In this document: in pieces, positions 58,906 to 64,000 of the stretch
Position numbering within the stretch: position 1 is the first letter of the stretch
How the letters are laid out: every line of letters starts with the position of its first letter
NCBI GenBank assembly: GCA_035509315.1
Contig: DATJLS010000054.1
Coordinates: 201,547 to 265,546 of the forward strand
Direction: 5' to 3'
Source: JAKAWQ01 sp035509315
Lineage (GTDB): Bacteria; Pseudomonadota; Alphaproteobacteria; Acetobacterales; Acetobacteraceae
DNA length: 64,000 bases
The notes under the pieces: generated by a model
Seen by the model: the letters and a program-made list of their open reading frames with translations, nothing else
The model's database searches: none
What the model was told of the DNA's origin: nothing
Program-made: the position numbers and the translations under genes

Positions 58906-58973
58906 GGCGCCCGCCCGGAAAAGAGACCGGAAAGACCACCCGGCATGAGGGAACACGCGCCAGGCCCGGGGCA

Positions 58974-60014
58974 ATGACTGCGGCGATGACCAACCCTCCC
59001 ACCCTCGCTGTGGATGCGATGGGCGGCGATCATGCGCCCGAGGCGATCGTTGCCGGGTTGGAGATCGCCGCCGAGCGCCATCCGGAGATGCGCTTCATGC
59101 TGGTGGGCGATACCGCGCGGCTCGAGCCGCTGCTCGGCCGCTTTCATCGCGCCGCGAAGAGTTCGCTTGTCCGCCATGCCCCGGACGTGATCGGCGACGA
59201 GCTGAAACCCACCGCGGCACTCAGGATGCGCAATGCCTCGATGCGCATGGCGATCGATCTGGTCGCCGGCGGCGAGGCGGCGGGCGTGATCTCCGCCGGC
59301 AATACCGGCGCGTTGCTCACGCTCGCGAAGATCGTCATCAAGACGCTCCCGGGCATTGACCGCCCGGCGATGGCCGCGGTGGGTCCCTCCGAGCGCGGGG
59401 ACGTGGTCATGCTCGATCTCGGCGCCAACGTCTCCTGTGATGTGCGCAACCTGATCGAGTTCGCGGTGATGGGGGAGGCTTTCGCCCGCATCGTGCTCGG
59501 CCTTCCCGCGCCGACGATCGGGCTTTTGAATGTCGGCTCGGAGGAGATGAAGGGCGGCGAGCAGCTGCGCGAAGCGGCCGAGCTGCTCAAGGAGAGCCCG
59601 ATCGGGGCGCAGTTCCACGGCTTCGTCGAAGGCTATGACATCGCCGCCGGCACCACCGATGTCATCGTGACGGACGGGTTCACAGGCAATGTCGCGCTGA
59701 AGACGGGCGAGGGGGCGCTCAAGCTCGTGCGTGGCCTCCTTCGCCAGGTCTTTGAATCGAGCCTTTCGGCACGCCTTGGCTATCTGCTTGCGCGCCCGGC
59801 GCTGGAACGATTGCGCGAGTGGCTCGATCCGCGGCGCTACAACGGCGCGGTCATGCTCGGGCTGAACGGCGTGGTCGTGAAATCGCACGGCGGCACCGAC
59901 GCCGAAGGTTTTGCCCACGCCCTCGATGTGGCGATGGACATGGTGCTTTACGGCTTCAACGACGCGATGCGTGCCGGCCTCACGCGCATGGGCCGGCTCA
60001 CGGCGGCGCTGTGA
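58974..60014 (+). CDS. plsX: Phosphate acyltransferase PlsX
   Basis: Makes acyl-phosphate from acyl-ACP, the acyl donor for PlsY in phospholipid synthesis. The 346-residue protein shows 'LAVDAMGGDHAPEAIVAGLE' near residue 10, the glycine-rich AAGVISAGNTGALLTLAKIV near 100, DVVMLDLGANVSCDVRNLIEFA near 140, and ATGVIVTDGFTGNVALKTGEG-type (here VIVTDGFTGNVALKTGEG) near 225. Met 58974 and Met 58986 are both possible starts. The order rpmF-plsX-fabH is highly conserved. A palindromic repeat separates it from fabH. Confidence 0.95.
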   Translation: MTAAMTNPPTLAVDAMGGDHAPEAIVAGLEIAAERHPEMRFMLVGDTARLEPLLGRFHRAAKSSLVRHAPDVIGDELKPTAALRMRNASMRMAIDLVAGGEAAGVISAGNTGALLTLAKIVIKTLPGIDRPAMAAVGPSERGDVVMLDLGANVSCDVRNLIEFAVMGEAFARIVLGLPAPTIGLLNVGSEEMKGGEQLREAAELLKESPIGAQFHGFVEGYDIAAGTTDVIVTDGFTGNVALKTGEGALKLVRGLLRQVFESSLSARLGYLLARPALERLREWLDPRRYNGAVMLGLNGVVVKSHGGTDAEGFAHALDVAMDMVLYGFNDAMRAGLTRMGRLTAAL

Positions 60015-60022
60015 CGTGGACA

Positions 60023-60122
60023 GAGCGTGATGACCGGAGGTGGATTCACTGGAGGTCTGAATCACGCGACAAGACAACGACCAAGAGCGAGATGAGTGAG
60101 TGCTGGCGAAAGCATCTCGCTC
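60023..60122 (+). repeat. Palindromic repeat family A, copy 8
   Basis: GAGCGTGATGACCGGAGGTG, GATTCACTGGAGG, TGAATCACGCGACAAGACAA, GAGCGAGATGAGTGAGTGCT and the closing arm CATCTCGCTC. It fills the plsX-fabH gap and lies within the co-directional operon, so it must be transcribed. Confidence 0.85.
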
Positions 60123-60228
60123 GAGAGGAGCGCTGGAGCCCATGAATGACGAGACGGTTCCCGCCCTCAGCGTCGCTCCGCGTCTTTCCTCTTCCGCCTT
60201 CACCGAATCGTCTCCGAAGGGCGGCGCC

Positions 60229-61200
60229 ATGGTTCGTGCCCTTCTTGCCGGTGCCGGGGGCTATCTGCCGCGCCGTGTCGTCACCAACGACGATCTCGCC
60301 GCCCGACTGGACACGACCGATGCGTGGATCGCCGAGCGTACGGGCATCCGCCAGCGCCACATCGCCGAGCCCGACGAGACCGCGACCTTCATGGGGGCGG
60401 CGGCGTCTCGTGCAGCCCTTGCCGCAGCGGGCGCGGCGTCCGCGGAGGTGGACGCGGTGATCGTCGCCACCAGCACGCCCGATGAGGCCTTTCCCGCCAC
60501 TGCCGTGCGCATCCAGCATGCTCTCGGTATTTCGCATGGCTTTGCCTTCGATCTTTCCGCCGCTTGCTCAGGCTTCATCTATGCCCTCGGTGTCGCGGAC
60601 GCTTTGATCCACGCCGGCCAAGTGCGGAGCGCCCTGGTGATCGGCACCGAGGTCTATTCCCGGATCCTTGACTGGCAGGACCGGAGCACCTGCGTGCTTT
60701 TCGGCGACGGCGCCGGCGCCGTCTTTCTCACCGCCGGCACCGGAAGTGGCGCCGGCACCGACCGCGGGCTTCTTTCCACCCATCTCCACTCGGACGGTGC
60801 ATTCGGTGGCATTCTTTCGGTGGATGGCGCGGTCGGGCGGCGCGACCGGCCCGGCGTGCTGCTGATGAATGGGCGGGAGGTGTTTCGCCACGCTGTCGCC
60901 CGCATGGCCGAAGCGGTCGATGAGGCTCTGGCGGCTAACCAGCTGACCCATGAAGATGTCGATTGGCTGGTTCCCCATCAGGCCAATCTCCGCATCATCG
61001 ACGCCATGGGCCGCCGCCTCCACTTGCCAGCGGAGCGGGTCGTCGTCACCGTGGACCGACACGCCAATACTTCGGCCGCCTCGATCCCGCTCGCGCTTGC
61101 CGAAGCACTCGCCGATGGCCGCATCCGGCCGGGCCAGCTTGTGCTGATGGAGGCGCTGGGCGGTGGTCTTACCTGGGGCTCCGCGTTGCTCAGGGCATGA
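60229..61200 (+). CDS. fabH: 3-oxoacyl-ACP synthase III (FabH)
   Basis: Starts fatty-acid chains by condensing acetyl-CoA with malonyl-ACP. The 323-residue thiolase-fold enzyme has the triad Cys in FDLSAACSGFIYALGVADAL, His in WLVPHQANLRIIDAMGRRL, and Asn in HANTSAASIPLALAEA. 'GTGIRQRH' (here RTGIRQRHIAE) and the C-terminal GGGLTWGSALL are also typical. ATG 60229 gives the standard N-terminus (RALLAGAGGYLPRRVVTN). ATG 60142 follows a better ribosome site (gaggagcgctggag) and would add 29 residues, so a longer form cannot be excluded. The gene follows plsX after the palindromic repeat. Confidence 0.94.
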   Translation: MVRALLAGAGGYLPRRVVTNDDLAARLDTTDAWIAERTGIRQRHIAEPDETATFMGAAASRAALAAAGAASAEVDAVIVATSTPDEAFPATAVRIQHALGISHGFAFDLSAACSGFIYALGVADALIHAGQVRSALVIGTEVYSRILDWQDRSTCVLFGDGAGAVFLTAGTGSGAGTDRGLLSTHLHSDGAFGGILSVDGAVGRRDRPGVLLMNGREVFRHAVARMAEAVDEALAANQLTHEDVDWLVPHQANLRIIDAMGRRLHLPAERVVVTVDRHANTSAASIPLALAEALADGRIRPGQLVLMEALGGGLTWGSALLRA

Positions 61201-61290
61201 TACGCGACAGCGTCCAATATCTTGAGCTTTCGTGATTTCTCGAAGAGCGAGCAGTTGACGCGCGCGTTGCGCCCGTCCTAACCTTTCTCA

Positions 61291-61614
61291 ATGCCAACGA
61301 TCACCCGGTCGCACCTCGCGGAGAAGATCTACGCGGAAGTCGGCCTTTCGCGCAACGAATCGGCCGACCTGCTGGAGGCGGTGTTGAACCGCATGGTGAC
61401 GGCCCTCGAGAGCGGGGAATCTTTGAAGATCAGCGGATTCGGAACCTTTTCTGTGCGCCAGAAGGGGCGGCGGATCGGCCGCAATCCGAAAACCGGTGTC
61501 GAAGTGCCGATCCTGCCCCGCCGGGTGCTGGTGTTCCGGCCAAGCCAGTCGCTCCGCGCGCGGGTGAACGGCGTGGAGCCGGGAGAAGACTCCGCCGAGG
61601 ATGATGACGAATGA
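61291..61614 (+). CDS. ihfA: Integration host factor subunit alpha
   Basis: A 107-residue DNA-bending protein of the IHF/HU family. The sequence begins 'TITRSHLAEKIYAEVGLSRN' and contains LKISGFGTFSVRQKGRRIGRNPKTGVEVPI, where RNPKTG at the tip of the beta arm inserts into the minor groove; the tail is acidic (EDSAEDDDE). The alpha assignment rests on context (fabH-ihfA-merR is the usual alphaproteobacterial order) and on the arm sequence. Its stop overlaps the merR start by four bases. Confidence 0.93.
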   Translation: MPTITRSHLAEKIYAEVGLSRNESADLLEAVLNRMVTALESGESLKISGFGTFSVRQKGRRIGRNPKTGVEVPILPRRVLVFRPSQSLRARVNGVEPGEDSAEDDDE

Positions 61615-62153
61615 ACGCGACCGACCGCGCTTCTGCGGCGGCGCCTGCTGAGGCCGGGGAAGGTGCGGGGAAGCCGCGCAAGGCGCCGAACGCCTTCCGC
61701 ACGATCAGCGAGGTGGCGGACGATCTGCACATCCCCCAGCATGTGCTCCGCTTCTGGGAGAGCAAGTTCAGCCAGGTGAAGCCCCTCAAGAGAGGGGGCG
61801 GCCGGCGCTATTACCGTCCGGACGATATCGCGCTGCTGCGGCGGATCTCTGCACTTCTCTATATCCAGGGCTATACGATCAAGGGCGTGCAGCGGCTTCT
61901 TCGTGAGGGCGGCGGTCGGCTTGCGGACGAAATTCCGCCGGCATCGCCGGCCGAGCAGGCTGCAGCGGCGGCCGAACGGGTGCGCGACCCGGAACTGCCC
62001 GGCCTGCCCCCGGGGATGCCGCCCGGCCCGTCCTCCGGCGCCGGTATCCCGGCGCGGACACGCCAGAGATCCGAGCCCGAGGTCGAGCGATTGCGCGGAC
62101 TTCTGACCGAGACATTGCAGGCGCTCGAGGAAATCCGCGACCTGCTCACGTGA
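61611..62153 (+). CDS. MerR-family transcriptional regulator
   Basis: A 180-residue protein with an N-terminal MerR winged helix: 'FRTISEVADDLHIPQHVLRFWESKF' followed by KRGGGRRYYRPDDIALLRRI and IQGYTIKGVQRLLREGG. The remaining ~90 residues are Pro/Ala-rich and end in a short helix (EVERLRGLLTETLQALEEIR); no metal- or drug-binding Cys is seen, so the effector is unknown. This gene downstream of ihfA is widespread in alphaproteobacteria, often with this layout. ATG 61611 overlaps the ihfA stop. Confidence 0.92.
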   Translation: MNATDRASAAAPAEAGEGAGKPRKAPNAFRTISEVADDLHIPQHVLRFWESKFSQVKPLKRGGGRRYYRPDDIALLRRISALLYIQGYTIKGVQRLLREGGGRLADEIPPASPAEQAAAAAERVRDPELPGLPPGMPPGPSSGAGIPARTRQRSEPEVERLRGLLTETLQALEEIRDLLT

Positions 62154-62211
62154 ACCGCCGCATGCCACGCGTTGCAGGGTCCGGGGCCCGCTGCTACATG
62201 GCCGGTCCGGT

Positions 62212-62288
62212 CGGAGCGTAGCGCAGCCTGGTAGCGCATCAGTCTGGGGGACTGGGGGTCGTGGGTTCAAATCCCGCCGCTCCGACCA
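62212..62288 (+). tRNA. tRNA-Pro (anticodon GGG)
   Basis: The cloverleaf has acceptor arms CGGAGCG (62212-62218) and CGCTCCG, D arm with AGCGCAGCCTGGTAGCGC, anticodon stem TCAGT/ACTGG around the loop CTGGGGG (anticodon GGG), T arm GTGGG-TTCAAAT-CCCGC and genomic ACCA at the end. Length 77 including CCA. It marks the change from conserved housekeeping genes to accessory DNA and is a typical integration site for islands. Confidence 0.96.
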
Positions 62289-62379
62289 GGTTTTTCAATG
62301 ACTTAAGGTGGTCCCCCGAAAAAATTCCCCCGAAAATGTCCGCGTGGTGTCCGCAAATCGAGCGGAGAGGGAGGCTCCA

Positions 62380-62610
62380 ATGGCTCTGCCGTACAGACGG
62401 TTTACTGATGAAGCCGCGATCCTTCAGGCGGCGGCGACACTCGCCGCAGCTCAGTATTCGGCTGCCGTCGCTGTGGCCGTAGCGCAGGGCCAATATTCCG
62501 ACTCTTCGCTCGTAAATGCTGTTCCATTCCTGGCAGATGTTCTCCGGGAGATGGCAGAGGCCAACTTGATCCCACCGGACCTGGCGCCTCCTCTTCCTAG
62601 AAAATCCTAG
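62380..62610 (+). CDS. Small hypothetical protein in the accessory region
   Basis: A 76-residue protein, unrecognised. It is rich in Ala and helical, with 'AAILQAAATLAAAQYSAAVA' and VPFLADVLREMAEANLIPPD. No signal peptide, Cys or known motif is present. ATG 62380 follows 'ggagagggaggctcca', a clear ribosome site, which is the main support for a real gene. The 91 bp between the tRNA and this gene contain C-rich runs (TCCCCCGAAAA twice) and no gene. Confidence 0.55.
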   Translation: MALPYRRFTDEAAILQAAATLAAAQYSAAVAVAVAQGQYSDSSLVNAVPFLADVLREMAEANLIPPDLAPPLPRKS

Positions 62611-62715
62611 GAGCCCAAGCAGCCGCCTCCGCCACTCGTCCTTGTGACTGCCAGCCTCCCGAGACGGTAATTAGATACCGCCTCGCGGCGTATAGAGCCG
62701 TGAGGAGGCTATGCG

Positions 62716-63108
62716 ATGAAATTGAGGACCTTTGCCCTGGCCGGCGCATTGCTGGCCGTCCCCGTGGCCGCCGTACGGGCTCAAGAGCCGGCGCTACCGC
62801 CATGGCTCCCGCCGCAGATTGCCGCTGCCGTCGAGGCATCTCCCGCCTACCTGCCGCCTGATATCCGAGGCTGCCTGCTCCGGATCAGCCAAGCGACCGT
62901 ACGCGGCGAGCGGAGCGACACGGATGCCTTGTCAGAATGCGGCGTAGGCTATGGCGATCTCAATGCGGCCCGAGCCGTGGCCTACATGGCGGAGCGGCAG
63001 GCCACCACCGGCTACGTCATCACGCCTTGGACCGATGCCCACTGCCAATCGTCCCTCGGCGGCATGACCTGCTCGGACCATGGCGTGACGATGCGCTTCA
63101 CGTTCTAA
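62716..63108 (+). CDS. Small secreted hypothetical protein
   Basis: A 130-residue protein with a clear Sec signal peptide (MKLRTFALAGALLAVPVAAVRAQ, cleavage after ARA/AVRA near residue 22). The mature part has five Cys ('RGCLLRISQ', ALSECGVGYGD, AHCQSSLGGMTCSDHG), suggesting disulfides, and a Pro-rich start. It was not assigned to a family. ATG 62716 follows 'gtgaggaggctatgcg', a strong ribosome site. It stands alone between a hypothetical gene and the convergent toxin-antitoxin pair. Confidence 0.65.
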   Translation: MKLRTFALAGALLAVPVAAVRAQEPALPPWLPPQIAAAVEASPAYLPPDIRGCLLRISQATVRGERSDTDALSECGVGYGDLNAARAVAYMAERQATTGYVITPWTDAHCQSSLGGMTCSDHGVTMRFTF

Positions 63109-63122
63109 GCGCTTCTGCTGCC

Positions 63123-63314
63123 CTAGAACGATTTCTCAAGCCCCGCCTGCTTCATTATCGCATTTGCCGTGTGCCGGCTCTTGATATTGTCCGGCACCGG
63201 GAAGTGTTTCTTGGAAATAGGACTGTACCAGATCGGATGACGCCCGGTGCGGACGTAGATGCACTGGGCCGCGAGGAGCTTTTTCTTTACGTCCGGATTG
63301 AAATCGGCAGGCAT
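63123..63314 (-). CDS. HicA-like toxin
   Basis: A 63-residue protein with the C-terminal HicA/YcfA-type motif 'HPIWYSPISKKHFPVPDNIK' and SRHTANAIMKQAGL. In HicA toxins a conserved His in the dsRBD-like fold cleaves mRNA. The N-terminus is longer than the classical form and lacks the usual GWxxxRxxGSH, as the family is variable here. It directly abuts the upstream DUF1902 gene (no gap), so the two form a toxin-antitoxin operon with the antitoxin first. Toxicity is not shown by the sequence. Confidence 0.75.
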   Translation of the reverse strand: MPADFNPDVKKKLLAAQCIYVRTGRHPIWYSPISKKHFPVPDNIKSRHTANAIMKQAGLEKSF

Positions 63315-63581
63315 TCAGGCAGCAAGCTCGATCGCCAAGCTCGCGGGTTTCATCTCTACGTCCAGCCTCACGCGACTACTGTGCGCCACCTTGTTAAGCG
63401 CCAGCAAATCGGGAACCAGGGCACGCATTTCATTTTCTAGCAGCGGGATAGTTTCTGCCTCAGCAACCAGTCCCGGCAGATCGTCGCTTGTCGCCACATA
63501 GACCTTTGCTTCGTCGTCCCACAGGACGGTGACCCGGAAAACCGTCCTGTGCTCCGGAGGCGATGGAGAAGAGTATGTCAT
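63315..63581 (-). CDS. DUF1902 / HicB-like antitoxin
   Basis: An 88-residue protein with the partial RNase H-like fold of HicB antitoxins: 'FRVTVLWDDEAKVYVATSDD' followed by LPGLVAEAETIPLLENEMRALVPDLLALN, typical of DUF1902. There is no C-terminal DNA-binding domain, so repression of the promoter would need the complex or another factor. ATG 63581 is the start. A perfect palindrome lies about 26 bp upstream and may be the operator. It pairs with the HicA-like gene immediately downstream. Confidence 0.75.
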   Translation of the reverse strand: MTYSSPSPPEHRTVFRVTVLWDDEAKVYVATSDDLPGLVAEAETIPLLENEMRALVPDLLALNKVAHSSRVRLDVEMKPASLAIELAA

Positions 63582-63606
63582 GGCAATAGTACTGTCTTAC
63601 TTGCGA

Positions 63607-63620
63607 CTCCTATATAGGAG
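63607..63620. promoter_or_regulatory. Perfect palindrome CTCCTATATAGGAG upstream of the toxin-antitoxin pair
   Basis: The 14-bp palindrome lies 26 bp upstream of the antitoxin start. Its TATATA/TATAGG centre could double as the -10 box of the leftward promoter. This position is typical for toxin-antitoxin autoregulation; the function here is inferred. Confidence 0.5.
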
Positions 63621-63672
63621 CACCGTTGAAGTAAGTCATGTCGATTTTGACTGTTAAGCATGGGGTGCCCGA

Positions 63673-64000
63673 TCACTCCTTGGGCTCCCCCAGCCGCCAC
63701 ATGCGGCAGAAGAGCGCCCTCGCAATCCGGCCGAAGGTGGCATCATCGACATTGCCTATGGCACACGCCTCCGCACAGAAAGCCGTCTGAGCGACCGACG
63801 CGCCATAGGTATTAAGAGGAACTATGACATTCGGCGCGCTGCCTTTCAGGCTATGCGCGATGATGTCGATCACCGCGCTCGTGACCTGCCGGAGACAAGG
63901 CGAGGTTGTCTCCGGATCGAGCATGAAAGCTTCGCAGAGGCCGAGCAGAAGCTCGGCATCCGGACGGCTGAAAGCGACATCCTTCGCGATGTCGCGCCCG
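63673..64000 (-). CDS. Hypothetical protein, 5' end outside window
   Basis: The leftward frame is open from the window edge to TGA/TCA at 63673, giving at least 108 residues. An internal Met at 63924 is not the start, because the frame before it reads on sensibly as GRDIAKDVAFSRPDAELLLG. Sequence such as 'LGLCEAFMLDPETTSPCLRQ' and CRMWRLGEPKE was not recognised. Cys content is moderate, and there is no signal in the visible part. It belongs to the accessory stretch after tRNA-Pro. Confidence 0.55.
   Translation of the reverse strand, partial: GRDIAKDVAFSRPDAELLLGLCEAFMLDPETTSPCLRQVTSAVIDIIAHSLKGSAPNVIVPLNTYGASVAQTAFCAEACAIGNVDDATFGRIARALFCRMWRLGEPKE

Overview
The window is about 64 kb of GC-rich, densely coding chromosome from an alphaproteobacterium, most likely Rhodospirillales/Acetobacteraceae. 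The evidence is a CcrM-type (GANTC) methyltransferase next to rnhB, the order zapA - 6S RNA - 5-formyl-THF cyclo-ligase, an alphaproteobacterial block bamE / UQCC1-like / yceD / rpmF / plsX / fabH / ihfA / merR / tRNA-Pro, a DciA-like DUF721 protein divergent from mutY, and gatCAB divergent from ruvX. No replication origin, rRNA, complete transposase or working CRISPR array was seen.

Layout. 1-6.8 kb: DciA-like end, mutY, nnrDE, malonyl-CoA decarboxylase and a transketolase/AceE-like TPP enzyme. 7-9.7 kb: periplasmic ClpP-like protein, glycine-zipper lipoprotein, GntR regulator with two winged-helix units. 10.1-14.8 kb: livKHMGF-type branched-chain amino-acid ABC operon carrying two frameshifts (in livK and at the livG/livF junction). 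15-24 kb: SulP transporter, PPK2, CHAP amidase, RidA, lipoprotein, KefC-type antiporter, SMP-30 lactonase, ThiE. 24-27 kb: zapA, 6S RNA, cyclo-ligase, YmdB-like phosphodiesterase, DUF2189 membrane protein. 27.8-33.4 kb: sugar ABC transporter without an ATPase, CutC, ROK kinase, PhyH dioxygenase. 33.5-36 kb: GFA protein, Tat-exported HAD dehalogenase, and debris holding a cas3 5' stump with one type I-E-like CRISPR repeat. 36.4-40.3 kb: gatCAB and a GST. 41-50 kb: redox/aldehyde block (two aldehyde dehydrogenases, ModE-like regulator, periplasmic MsrA with CcdA and a thioredoxin-like partner, SDR, aldo-keto reductase). 50-56.7 kb: ccrM, rnhB and leucine-catabolic ivd-mccB-mccA. 56.7-62.3 kb: envelope, lipid and ribosome housekeeping genes ending at tRNA-Pro. 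62.3-64 kb: accessory DNA with small orphan genes and a HicA/DUF1902 toxin-antitoxin pair.

The main observations beyond gene calling are these. (1) A roughly 90-120 bp palindromic repeat family occurs in eight copies; one lies in frame inside the biotin carboxylase subunit gene, adding about 37 residues next to the biotinyl domain. (2) A second element type (about 110 bp, two stem-loops, CTAG-type terminal inverted repeats) occurs twice. (3) A type I-E CRISPR-Cas locus appears to have been deleted down to the first ~46 codons of cas3 plus one repeat in the expected orientation. (4) A TAT-N9-TATAACG motif is shared by three promoter regions in the redox/aldehyde block, suggesting co-regulation. 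(5) The liv operon is either decaying or contains sequence errors. All calls rest on reading the sequence; no database search was run.
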